The notes: generated from the sequence alone by a model not told the origin. Positions 1 through 7,051 are shown, counted from the stretch's first letter. The stretch: DNA of 13,223 bases from Lachnoclostridium sp. UBA7097 (GCA_002499945.1 DKYP01000097.1:1-13223), one strand, 5' to 3'. Made by a program: numbers and translations.

Positions 1-138
1 CTTGTGATAACAGTCCTGATACCTCGCCTGTTTCAATTTCTCATAATAAAACTTCTCATGTTCCTCGTTTGCAAAAACCATGTGTGTGTTGTTGGCGCTC
101 TGCGCCTCTGCTCTTAACGCTGTGTTTGTCACTGTCAT
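1..138 (-). CDS. DUF6075-like protein, N-terminal fragment (runs off the window)
   Basis: Forty-six codons are open from ATG 138 to the window edge, reading MTVTNTALRAEAQ, then a stretch with the core VFANEEHEKFYYEKLKQARY. The NEEHxxFYxxxL pattern followed by a conserved YHK matches, from memory, the N-terminus of the DUF6075 family, a short protein of unknown function common in clostridial integrative elements. An AGGAGG sits at 141-146. It lies only 2 nt from the ATG at 138 but 8 nt from an in-frame GTG at 130-132, so translation may well begin at the GTG. Three of six alanine codons are GCG, which is scarce in the neighbouring chromosomal genes; this suggests transfer. No good promoter is visible in the 30 nt between it and the terminator upstream. 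The family call is moderately sure; the function is unknown. Confidence 0.6.
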   Translation of the reverse strand, partial: MTVTNTALRAEAQSANNTHMVFANEEHEKFYYEKLKQARYQDCYHK

Positions 139-168
139 GACCTCCTTTTAAAAATAAATTTTGTCACG

Positions 169-207
169 AAAAAAGGACTATATCCTTTTCTCGAAAGAAT
201 ATAATCC
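169..207 (-). terminator. Rho-independent terminator, second of a tandem pair after ppdK
   Basis: On the minus strand the arms at 207-194 and 188-175 form a stem of about 14 bp with two G-U pairs and a 5-nt CGAGA loop. Six U residues follow (169-174). It lies roughly 30 nt before the start of the left-edge gene, so it insulates that gene from ppdK transcription or, less likely, attenuates it. Confidence 0.75.
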
Positions 208-223
208 TCAGTGAAAACCTTAT

Positions 224-257
224 AAAAAAGGGGAAACCTTTGTTTTTCAGTTTCCCC
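224..257 (-). terminator. ppdK: Rho-independent terminator of ppdK
   Basis: A perfect 8-bp stem, GGGGAAAC/GTTTCCCC (250-257 with 230-237), has a 12-nt loop. On the minus strand it is followed at once by TTTTTTAT. It lies 135 nt past the ppdK stop codon. The stretch 258-391 between stop and hairpin holds nothing I recognise. Confidence 0.8.
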
Positions 258-391
258 AATTCTTTATAGATAGATTTTGAATATAATATCTTTGAACTTG
301 TTTGCCTTTGTATACTCAGGTCTATGTGCCATAAAATCCTGTACATTCGCCCTTTTTGCAACAAGCGTCATAAAATACATATACTTGTAAT

Positions 392-3025
392 CTATTTTCC
401 TTCTGTCGCAATCGCTGCCTGTGCTGCTGCAAGTCTTGCTATTGGCACACGGAATGGAGAGCATGATACATAATCCAGTCCGATTTTATGGCAGAATTCT
501 ACTGATGAAGGGTCACCGCCATGTTCGCCGCATATACCGCAGTGGAGTGATGGGCGTGTTTTCTTTCCTTTTTCGATTGCCATTTCCATAAGCTGTCCTA
601 CACCTGTCTGGTCAAGTTTTGCGAATGGGTCGTTTTCAAAGATTTTTGCATCATAATAAGCATCAAGGAACTTACCTGCATCATCACGTGAGAAACCAAA
701 TGTCATCTGTGTAAGGTCGTTTGTACCGAAGCAGAAGAATTCAGCTTCTGAAGCGATGTCATCTGCTGTAAGTGCAGCCCTAGGTATTTCAATCATTGTA
801 CCTACTTCATACTTCATATCGCTGCCTGCTGCTGCGATTTCAGCATCTGCTGTTTCTACTACTATTTTCTTAACAACCTTAAGTTCTTTGATATCACCAA
901 CAAGCGGAATCATGATTTCAGGCTCTACTGTCCAGTCCGGATGTGCCTTCTTTACATTGATTGCAGCACGGATTACTGCTGTTGTCTGCATCTTGGCAAT
1001 TTCCGGATAAGTTACAGCAAGACGGCATCCACGGTGTCCCATCATAGGGTTGAACTCATGGAGTGATTCAATAATTGTCTTGATTTCCTCAACAGATTTG
1101 CCCTTTGCATCTGCAAGTTTCTTAATGTCTGCTTCCTCTGTAGGAACAAATTCATGGAGAGGAGGGTCTAAGAAACGTATTGTTACAGGATTGCCTTCAA
1201 GTGCCTCGTATAACTTCTCAAAGTCACCCTGCTGGTATGGAAGAATCTTTGCAAGTGCTTCTTCTCTTTCTTCTACTGTATCAGAACAAATCATTTCACG
1301 GAATGCATCAATCCTGTCACCTTCAAAGAACATATGCTCTGTACGGCACAGACCGATACCTTCTGCACCAAGTTCACGTGCTTTCTTAGCATCTGCTGGT
1401 GTATCAGCATTTGTACGTACTTTAAGCTTCCTGTACTTGTCAGCCCATGCCATGATGCGGCCAAATTCGCCAGCGATTGTAGCATCTACTGTTGGGATAA
1501 TACCATCATAGATATTACCTGTAGAACCATCAATTGAAATCTCTGAGCCCTCTGTATAAGTTTTGCCTGCAAGTGTGAATTTCTTGTTCTCCTCGTCCAT
1601 AGCGATATCGCCACAGCCAGATACACAGCATGTACCCATACCACGTGCAACTACGGCAGCGTGTGATGTCATACCGCCACGTACTGTAAGGATACCCTGT
1701 GAAGCCTTCATGCCTTCGATATCTTCTGGAGATGTTTCAAGACGTACAAGTACAACTTTCTCTCCCCTTGCAGCCCATTCTTTGGCATCCTCTGCTGAGA
1801 ATACAACTTTGCCGCATGCAGCTCCAGGTGATGCACCAAGTGCTTTTGCAACTGGCTCTGCTTTCTTAAGTGCAGCAGCGTCAAACTGTGGGTGGAGAAG
1901 TGTATCAAGGTTACGTGGGTCAATCATTGCTACTGCTTCTTCTTCTGTTCTCATGCCCTCATCAACAAGGTCACATGCAATTTTCAAAGCAGCCTGTGCT
2001 GTCCTCTTGCCATTACGTGTCTGTAACATATAGAGTTTCTTGTTCTCAACAGTAAACTCCATATCCTGCATATCCCTGTAGTGGTTCTCAAGTGTGCTGC
2101 ATACCTTTTCAAATTCAGCAAACGCCTCTGGGAATTCCTCTGCCATCTTTGCAATAGGCATAGGGGTACGTACACCAGCAACAACGTCCTCGCCCTGTGC
2201 ATTAATAAGGAACTCGCCCATAAGTTTCTTCTCGCCTGTAGCAGGGTCACGTGTAAATGCAACACCTGTACCGCAGTCATCACCCATATTACCAAATGCC
2301 ATGCTCTGTACATTTACAGCAGTACCCCATGAATAAGGGATATCATTGTCACGGCGGTATACATTTGCACGAGGGTTGTCCCATGAACGGAATACAGCTT
2401 TAACAGCACCCATTAACTGCTCTTTTGGGTCGTCAGGGAAGTCTGTGCCAATCTTTGCCTTGTACTCAGCTTTAAACTGTGAAGCAAGTTCTTTAAGGTC
2501 ATCCGCAGTAAGTTCTACGTCATAAGTAACACCCTTGTCAGCTTTCATCTTGTCGATAAGCTCTTCAAAGTATTTCTTGCCAACTTCCATAACTACATCT
2601 GAATACATCTGGATAAACCTTCTGTAGCAGTCCCATGCCCAGCGTGGGTTGCCTGACTTGCTGGCAATAACGTTGACAACTGTTTCATTAAGCCCAAGGT
2701 TAAGAATAGTATCCATCATACCAGGCATAGAAGCCCTTGCTCCTGAACGTACAGATACAAGAAGAGGATTTTCATTGTCACCAAATTTCTTTCCTGTAAT
2801 CTCCTCCATCTTTACAATGTACTCATTAATCTGTGCCTGAATCTCTTCGTTGATTTCACGGCCATCTTCATAATACTGTGTACAAGCTTCGGTTGTAATA
2901 GTGAAACCCTGTGGCACTGGAAGCCCGAGGCTTGTCATCTCAGCAAGGTTAGCACCCTTACCACCAAGAAGCTCACGCATGTTTGCATTTCCTTCACTGA
3001 ACAAATAAACCCATTTGTTTGCCAT
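392..3025 (-). CDS. ppdK: Pyruvate, phosphate dikinase
   Basis: Cytosolic enzyme that interconverts pyruvate + ATP + Pi and phosphoenolpyruvate + AMP + PPi. In anaerobic clostridia it is used in PPi-dependent glycolysis or gluconeogenesis. At 877 aa it is full length. The N-terminal nucleotide-binding domain (about 1-340) begins LLGGKGANLAEM and contains SVRSGARASMPGMMDT near 91-106. The swivelling phosphohistidine domain carries GGMTSHAAVVARG with catalytic His455. The C-terminal PEP/pyruvate TIM barrel has GLCRTEHMF (Arg561), IRFLDPPLHEF (Arg617), GTMIEIPRA, FGTNDLTQ and the CGICGEHGG active-site cysteine near 832. These positions agree within one residue with the well-studied Clostridium symbiosum enzyme. 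The start at 3025 is supported by AGGAGG at 3035-3040, 9 nt upstream. The gene is monocistronic, with its own promoter, a long structured leader and tandem terminators. No frameshift or missing catalytic residue is seen. Confidence 0.98.
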   Translation of the reverse strand: MANKWVYLFSEGNANMRELLGGKGANLAEMTSLGLPVPQGFTITTEACTQYYEDGREINEEIQAQINEYIVKMEEITGKKFGDNENPLLVSVRSGARASMPGMMDTILNLGLNETVVNVIASKSGNPRWAWDCYRRFIQMYSDVVMEVGKKYFEELIDKMKADKGVTYDVELTADDLKELASQFKAEYKAKIGTDFPDDPKEQLMGAVKAVFRSWDNPRANVYRRDNDIPYSWGTAVNVQSMAFGNMGDDCGTGVAFTRDPATGEKKLMGEFLINAQGEDVVAGVRTPMPIAKMAEEFPEAFAEFEKVCSTLENHYRDMQDMEFTVENKKLYMLQTRNGKRTAQAALKIACDLVDEGMRTEEEAVAMIDPRNLDTLLHPQFDAAALKKAEPVAKALGASPGAACGKVVFSAEDAKEWAARGEKVVLVRLETSPEDIEGMKASQGILTVRGGMTSHAAVVARGMGTCCVSGCGDIAMDEENKKFTLAGKTYTEGSEISIDGSTGNIYDGIIPTVDATIAGEFGRIMAWADKYRKLKVRTNADTPADAKKARELGAEGIGLCRTEHMFFEGDRIDAFREMICSDTVEEREEALAKILPYQQGDFEKLYEALEGNPVTIRFLDPPLHEFVPTEEADIKKLADAKGKSVEEIKTIIESLHEFNPMMGHRGCRLAVTYPEIAKMQTTAVIRAAINVKKAHPDWTVEPEIMIPLVGDIKELKVVKKIVVETADAEIAAAGSDMKYEVGTMIEIPRAALTADDIASEAEFFCFGTNDLTQMTFGFSRDDAGKFLDAYYDAKIFENDPFAKLDQTGVGQLMEMAIEKGKKTRPSLHCGICGEHGGDPSSVEFCHKIGLDYVSCSPFRVPIARLAAAQAAIATEGK

Positions 3026-3238
3026 TAAAAGTTACCTCCTGAAAATAATTGATTTTAGCGGTACTATACCGCACATCTGGCTTGTCCAGACCTGCCCTGC
3101 CGGCATACCCCGCCCTGCAAGGCCAGATTGCCAGGACCAGGCACTATAAGCATATCCGTTCCAGATACATAACAACACACTAAAATAATCCCCATATAGA
3201 TGTATCTGGCAGTTATTGCTTAAATCTGGAAAGCTGCT
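3026..3238 (-). promoter_or_regulatory. Long structured 5' leader of ppdK, candidate cis-regulatory RNA
   Basis: If transcription starts about 7 nt past the -10 box, the ppdK mRNA carries a leader of roughly 210 nt. On the minus strand it can fold into three helices. Helix 1 pairs 3217-3222 with 3147-3152 (6 bp) and 3200-3209 with 3161-3170 (10 bp, perfect), with an internal loop and a 29-nt apical loop. Helix 2 pairs 3118-3128 with 3075-3084 (10 bp, one bulged base) and encloses a GC-rich segment. Helix 3 is GCGGTA-TAG-TACCGC at 3058-3072. A local hairpin at 3076-3090 (TCTGG/CCAGA) competes with helix 2. I do not recognise a known riboswitch class, and no terminator U-tract precedes the RBS. 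A dispersed DNA repeat or protein operators are alternatives. Confidence 0.45.
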
Positions 3239-3244
3239 ATAAAT

Positions 3245-3272
3245 AGTATACCATATATATTGAAAATGTAAA
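3245..3272 (-). promoter_or_regulatory. Promoter of ppdK (sigma-70/SigA type)
   Basis: Minus-strand -35 TTTACA (3267-3272), 16-nt spacer, -10 TATACT (3245-3250). A/T tracts just upstream of the -35 box (about 3273-3300) resemble an UP element. The predicted start site is near 3238. Confidence 0.6.
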
Positions 3273-3398
3273 AAGTTTTTTTTCAATTTTCTTCATTTTT
3301 TAGAAAAATTTTACTATATATATGTATAAACCTGCCCTGCAGCCAGCAGAACCACTAAAAGCTTTGGAATATAGCTGCAAAATTTGAAATATTAATTA

Positions 3399-3428
3399 TT
3401 GACTAAAGCTGTTTTACTGCTATATAAT
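3399..3428 (+). promoter_or_regulatory. Promoter of the substrate-binding lipoprotein gene
   Basis: Plus-strand -35 TTGACT (3399-3404), 18-nt spacer, perfect -10 TATAAT (3423-3428). The predicted start site is near 3435, leaving a short leader of about 35 nt. It is divergent from, and about 125 bp away from, the ppdK promoter. Confidence 0.7.
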
Positions 3429-3434
3429 AGTTCC

Positions 3435-3446
3435 GTTACAGGTAAC
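3435..3446. promoter_or_regulatory. Possible operator at the lipoprotein gene start site
   Basis: A perfect inverted repeat, GTTAC-AG-GTAAC, begins 7 bp after the -10 box, exactly over the predicted transcription start. That is a common place for a repressor site. It is short, so chance cannot be excluded. Confidence 0.25.
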
Positions 3447-3470
3447 TTTTTTAAATAATGGAGGAAAATG

Positions 3471-4520
3471 ATGAAACTTAGCAAAAAAATAATATCTGTA
3501 CTGACAGCTGTTGCAATGATGACAACCCTTTCAGCATGTGGCAGCAGCAGCGGCTCCGGCACTTCTAATGGCACTACAGGCAATAACAGCGGTTCTTCCC
3601 AGAACCAGAGTTCTTCTGTTTCTTCTGGCGGCGGGGACAAGGTTTACCATATCGGTATCTGCCAGCTCAGGGAACATGAAGCGCTTGATGCTGCAACAAA
3701 AGGTTTCCAGGACGCGCTTACAGAAAAGCTTGGTGAAGGCAATGTTAAATTTGACCTGCAAAATGCACAGGGTGAAGCTACTAACTGTTCCACAATATGC
3801 AATGGCTTTGTAACCAATAATGTGGACCTTATTATGGCAAATGCCACAGGGGCACTCCAGGCAGCAGTTACAGCAACAAACAGTATCCCGGTTCTTGGGA
3901 CATCCATAACTGATTATGCTACAGCCTTAAACCTTTCTGACTGGCAGGGCCACACTGGCACTAATGTATCGGGGACATCTGACCTTGCACCTATTGACCA
4001 GCAGGAAGACCTGATACTTGAGGTTATGCCTGATGTAAAAACAGTCGGCATTGCTTACTGTTCATCAGAGCCAAACTCATCATACCAGGCAGGCCTTATG
4101 AAAGAAGCACTTGATGCAGACAATATTGCCTATAAGGAATATACAGCAGCTGATTCCAATGAAATACAGTCTGTAATTACAACAGCATGTGATGAATGTG
4201 ATGCACTTTATATCCCTACTGATAATACATTTGCTTCCAGTGTTGAAACAATTAAGAATGTAGTAGTCCCGGCAGGCATCCCGCTTTTTGCTGGTGAAGC
4301 AGGTTTATGTGCAGCAGGTGTTGCAACACTTTCTATAAGCTACTACGATATAGGAAAGTTAACAGGTGAAATGGCATATGATATCCTTGTAAATGGAAAA
4401 GATGCAGGTACTATGGATATCCAGACTGCACCAAATGTTACTAAACTGTATAATAAGGAAATCTGTGAAACCCTTAATATAACAGTTCCTGATGGTTATG
4501 AAGAATTAACAACAGAATAA
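3471..4520 (+). CDS. ABC transporter substrate-binding lipoprotein (ABC_sub_bind / TrpX-like family)
   Basis: Predicted extracytoplasmic solute-binding protein anchored by lipid to the outer face of the membrane. The N-terminus MKLSKKIISVLTAVAMMTTL is a typical signal peptide and ends in the lipobox LSAC, with the lipidated Cys at residue 23 or 24. A Ser/Gly/Asn/Gln-rich tether of about 30 residues follows. The periplasmic-binding fold then starts at VYHIGICQLREHEALD and continues through VDLIMANATGALQAA, IPVLGTSITDY and SYYDIGKLTGEMAYDIL, all characteristic of the ABC_sub_bind family (PF04392). Some relatives bind aromatic amino acids, but the ligand cannot be read here. Two ATGs are adjacent. 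GGAGG at 3460-3464 is 6 nt from the second (3471) and only 3 nt from the first (3468), so I chose the second. Family members usually precede a permease and an ATPase gene. Here a terminator follows directly, so the protein is an orphan. Confidence 0.9.
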   Translation: MKLSKKIISVLTAVAMMTTLSACGSSSGSGTSNGTTGNNSGSSQNQSSSVSSGGGDKVYHIGICQLREHEALDAATKGFQDALTEKLGEGNVKFDLQNAQGEATNCSTICNGFVTNNVDLIMANATGALQAAVTATNSIPVLGTSITDYATALNLSDWQGHTGTNVSGTSDLAPIDQQEDLILEVMPDVKTVGIAYCSSEPNSSYQAGLMKEALDADNIAYKEYTAADSNEIQSVITTACDECDALYIPTDNTFASSVETIKNVVVPAGIPLFAGEAGLCAAGVATLSISYYDIGKLTGEMAYDILVNGKDAGTMDIQTAPNVTKLYNKEICETLNITVPDGYEELTTE

Positions 4521-4557
4521 TAATGCCAAATAAACCAGCAGATAATATTGCAGGCCA

Positions 4558-4595
4558 AAACGGGGACAGATTAATTATAGCATCTGTCCCCGTTT
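4558..4595. terminator. Bidirectional rho-independent terminator between convergent genes
   Basis: A perfect 13-bp stem pairs AAACGGGGACAGA (4558-4570) with its complement at 4583-4595, around a 12-nt AT-rich loop. It ends in T residues on both strands. It lies 37 nt past the lipoprotein stop and 26 nt past the glyS stop, so it should serve both convergent transcripts. Confidence 0.88.
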
Positions 4596-4621
4596 CTATA
4601 ATAACCATATAAAGCCATGTA

Positions 4622-6010
4622 TCAGAAATCAAACTTTCCATCAAAATAAGATACAAGCTCTGTAATCTTAACACGTTCCTGTTCCATTGAATCGCGGTCA
4701 CGTACTGTTACTGCGCCGTCTTCTTCTGAATCAAAATCATATGTTATGCAGAATGGTGTCCCAATCTCATCCTGGCGGCGGTAGCGCTTGCCTATATTTC
4801 CCCTGTCGTCATATTCACAATTATATAACTTGCTAAGGTTATCGTAAATCTTTTCTGCCTGTTCCCCAAGCTTCTTTGAAAGCGGGAGGACTGCAATCTT
4901 AACTGGTGCAATGGCAGGATGGAAGTGCATGATTGTACGCATATCACCGCCTTCAAGTTCCTCTTCATCATAAGCATTGCACAGAAATGCAAGTGTTACA
5001 CGGTCAGCACCAAGTGAAGGTTCAATAACATAAGGGATATATTTCTCATTTAATTCATCATCAAAATAACCCATATCCTGCCCTGATACATTCTGGTGCT
5101 GTGTAAGGTCATAGTCTGTACGGTCAGCTATGCCCCAGAGTTCACCCCAGCCAAACGGGAACAAAAATTCTATGTCAGAAGTTGCTTTGCTGTAGAAGGA
5201 AAGTTCCTCTTTTTCATGGTCACGCACACGCATTTCTTCATCTTTAATGCCAAGTGATTTAAGCCAGTTTATACAGTAATCTTTCCAGTATGCAAACCAT
5301 TCAAGGTCTGTATCAGGCTTGCAGAAAAATTCAAGTTCCATCTGTTCAAATTCTCTTATACGGAATATAAAGTTACCAGGAGTAATTTCGTTACGGAATG
5401 ACTTTCCAACCTGTGCTATGCCAAATGGCACTTTCTTACGTGATGTACGCTGTACATTCTTAAAGTTTACAAATATGCCCTGTGCTGTTTCCGGGCGCAG
5501 GTAAACAGTGCTTTTAGCATCCTCTGTTACACCCTGGAATGTCTTAAACATAAGGTTAAACTGCCTTATATCAGTAAAATTATGCTTTCCGCATGAAGGG
5601 CATGCAATATTGTTATCATCAATATAAGCCTGCATCTTTTCATTAGACCAGCCGTCAATGCTTCCTTTTTGTTCTATCCCGTTTTCTTTCATATAATCTT
5701 CAATAAGGTTATCTGCACGGAAACGTTCATGGCACTCTTTACAGTCCATAAGAGGGTCAGAAAAACTTCCAAGATGGCCTGATGCAACCCATGTCTGCGG
5801 ATTCATAAGGATAGCACAGTCAATACCAACATTGTACTTATTTTCACGCACAAACTTCTTCCACCATGCCTGCTTTACATTATTCTTAAGTTCCACACCA
5901 AGGTTTCCATAATCCCATGTATTTGCAAGCCCTCCATATATCTCTGAGCCTGGGTATATAAAGCCCCTTGCCTTTGACAGCGCAACTATTTTATCCATTG
6001 TCTTTTCCAT
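4622..6010 (-). CDS. glyS: Glycyl-tRNA synthetase, single-chain (alpha2) type
   Basis: Cytosolic class II aminoacyl-tRNA synthetase that charges tRNA-Gly with glycine, expected as a homodimer. At 462 aa it has the length usual for the single-chain bacterial form, not the separate alpha (GlyQ) and beta (GlyS) subunits. The N-terminus ALSKARGFIYPGSEIYGG is typical. Motif 2 lies in GKSFRNEITPGNFIFRIREFEQMELEFF (Arg206, Glu208) and motif 3 in EPSLGADRV (330-338). LRPETAQGIF (171-180) is the conserved glycine-site region. Two cysteine pairs, CKEC (90-93) and CPSC (137-140), form a probable zinc knuckle in the insertion. The anticodon-binding domain fills about 365-462. The start at 6010 has GGAGG at 6018-6022, 7 nt away. 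Many Firmicute glycyl synthetase genes have a T-box leader; here the predicted leader is only about 40 nt, so none fits. Confidence 0.97.
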   Translation of the reverse strand: MEKTMDKIVALSKARGFIYPGSEIYGGLANTWDYGNLGVELKNNVKQAWWKKFVRENKYNVGIDCAILMNPQTWVASGHLGSFSDPLMDCKECHERFRADNLIEDYMKENGIEQKGSIDGWSNEKMQAYIDDNNIACPSCGKHNFTDIRQFNLMFKTFQGVTEDAKSTVYLRPETAQGIFVNFKNVQRTSRKKVPFGIAQVGKSFRNEITPGNFIFRIREFEQMELEFFCKPDTDLEWFAYWKDYCINWLKSLGIKDEEMRVRDHEKEELSFYSKATSDIEFLFPFGWGELWGIADRTDYDLTQHQNVSGQDMGYFDDELNEKYIPYVIEPSLGADRVTLAFLCNAYDEEELEGGDMRTIMHFHPAIAPVKIAVLPLSKKLGEQAEKIYDNLSKLYNCEYDDRGNIGKRYRRQDEIGTPFCITYDFDSEEDGAVTVRDRDSMEQERVKITELVSYFDGKFDF

Positions 6011-6057
6011 TGTAATTCCTCCAATTTATATATTATGTTACATCACAATTACCATTT

Positions 6058-6086
6058 AATATATCATTACAATATAAGGATTTCAA
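6058..6086 (-). promoter_or_regulatory. Promoter of glyS
   Basis: Minus-strand -35 TTGAAA (6081-6086), 17-nt spacer, -10 TATATT (6058-6063), all in the 91-bp gap after recO. The predicted start near 6051 gives a leader of about 40 nt. No terminator is seen after recO, so some read-through from the upstream operon is likely. Confidence 0.6.
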
Positions 6087-6101
6087 GACCATATATTAAA
6101 T

Positions 6102-6848
6102 TTATATTAGAAATTCTGCCGATTTAAAATGGTGTGGCAGGTACCTTGCAAGGTATTTTTCCATAAAATTATTAATTTCACCCATTATACTGTCTGACAC
6201 ATTAAAAGTATACAATTTATTAAACTGGCTTGAAATAATATATTGCAGTGCATACTTTGCATCAGGGCTTAGTGTTATTGGATAGTGCCCTTTAAGTCTG
6301 CTGTCCTTTCCTGCGCATTCCTTACAGACCAGCCCTCCCTCTGCCATATATACGTCAGATGCCTCACTTTTCCCACAACGTACACATGAAAATACGCCTG
6401 GCGCTTCCCCCTGTATTGCCATAAACCGCAGTTCAAATATTCTTCTTATAAGCTTTACAGGGACTTTTCCTGCCTGTAACGCCCTGAACGTTATGTACAA
6501 AAGCAGCAGTTCCCCGTCCGCCTTTACATTCTCCCTTGTCAGATGCCTTGCAATCTCCGTAAAATATGATGCATAGCATAGCAAGTCATAATCTTCTGCA
6601 AGGTTTCCAAAATAATTCCCTATTACTCCTGATTTTAAAGAATATGAATTACGTCCCTCATACAATCCAAATTCACCAAATGTAAAAGGGACTGTACATG
6701 CAGAAAGGGCGCTGCCCTGTTTTCTTGCGCCCTGTGCAAATGCTGGTATCCTTCCCCTCTCCCTTGTAAGTATTTCAATTCGTTTATCATACTCTTTTAA
6801 AGGGGAAGAAACCAGTACCATACCTGTAAGATTAATAATGTCTTTCAA
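6102..6848 (-). CDS. recO: DNA repair protein RecO
   Basis: Recombination mediator that works with RecF and RecR to load RecA onto SSB-coated single-stranded DNA, and also promotes strand annealing. At 248 aa it has the usual length. The N-terminal OB fold (about 1-80) includes GMVLVSSPLKEYDKRIEILT and GRIPAFAQGARKQGS. A helical domain follows, with a zinc site made of CVRC (155-158) and CKEC (175-178). The start codon is TTG at 6846-6848, where the protein begins LKDIINLTGMVL. It is supported by GGAGG at 6855-6859 with 6-nt spacing. The TTG overlaps the stop codon of the preceding small gene in the string TTGA, which indicates translational coupling. The position downstream of era is the common Firmicute arrangement. 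Confidence 0.95.
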   Translation of the reverse strand: MKDIINLTGMVLVSSPLKEYDKRIEILTRERGRIPAFAQGARKQGSALSACTVPFTFGEFGLYEGRNSYSLKSGVIGNYFGNLAEDYDLLCYASYFTEIARHLTRENVKADGELLLLYITFRALQAGKVPVKLIRRIFELRFMAIQGEAPGVFSCVRCGKSEASDVYMAEGGLVCKECAGKDSRLKGHYPITLSPDAKYALQYIISSQFNKLYTFNVSDSIMGEINNFMEKYLARYLPHHFKSAEFLI

Positions 6849-7051
6849 TCCAGCCCTCCATACAAAAGTATCTGGCAGCCAGTTTTAGCAGTACAGCCAG
6901 ATGCAGCCTCTGGTTTTGTTGTAAATACAAGTGCTGCCTTTGTGCCATCTGCTTTATTATGTGCCGCATATTCCACACAGCTGCGGTATTCTAAGTAATC
7001 CTCAACCTTGCCTGAAACAGCAAATTTCTCCCAGCAATCTTTCTCTTCCAT
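6845..7051 (-). CDS. Small YqzL-like protein between era and recO
   Basis: A 68-residue product starting MEEKDCWEKFAVSGKVEDYL. The pattern W-x2-F-x2-(S/T)G-x4-YL resembles the short YqzL family of Bacillus, which is encoded in the same place between era and recO; its function is unknown. It is longer than YqzL (about 45-50 aa) because of a Thr/Ala/Gly-rich tail with two cysteines (SGCTAKTGC). It is probably cytosolic: no signal peptide or membrane segment is seen. An upstream in-frame ATG at 7072 would add seven residues (MERYGGN). Neither start has a strong RBS: a weak GGTGG lies 4 nt before 7051 and AAAGG lies almost against 7072. I chose the start closest to the conserved motif. The 3' end contains the recO RBS and overlaps the recO start, so the gene probably couples recO translation. 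Confidence 0.6.
   Translation of the reverse strand: MEEKDCWEKFAVSGKVEDYLEYRSCVEYAAHNKADGTKAALVFTTKPEAASGCTAKTGCQILLYGGLD

Noticed and set aside
264..380. A minus-strand frame after the ppdK stop that reads like a protein tail (LVAKRANVQDFMAHRPEYTKANKFKDIIFKIYL)
   Set aside because: It has no ribosome binding site, begins inside ppdK in another frame and is too short to match a family. It could be a gene remnant, but nothing supports it.
1050..2336. Several plus-strand open frames of 60-156 codons opposite ppdK
   Set aside because: They are antisense to a full-length conserved gene, lack ribosome binding sites and arise from its codon bias.
3061..3145. CRISPR-like or tandem repeat array in the GC-rich intergenic segment
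   Set aside because: The repeated words are 6-11 bp and irregularly spaced in both orientations, with no constant repeat-spacer unit.
3032..3286. An 84-codon minus-strand open frame in the ppdK leader
   Set aside because: It spans the ppdK promoter itself, has no ribosome binding site and has an uneven, low-complexity composition. The leader structure explains the region better.
6011..6101. A T-box riboswitch upstream of glyS
   Set aside because: The gap is only 91 bp, the predicted leader is about 40 nt, and no specifier stem, T-box sequence or terminator is present.
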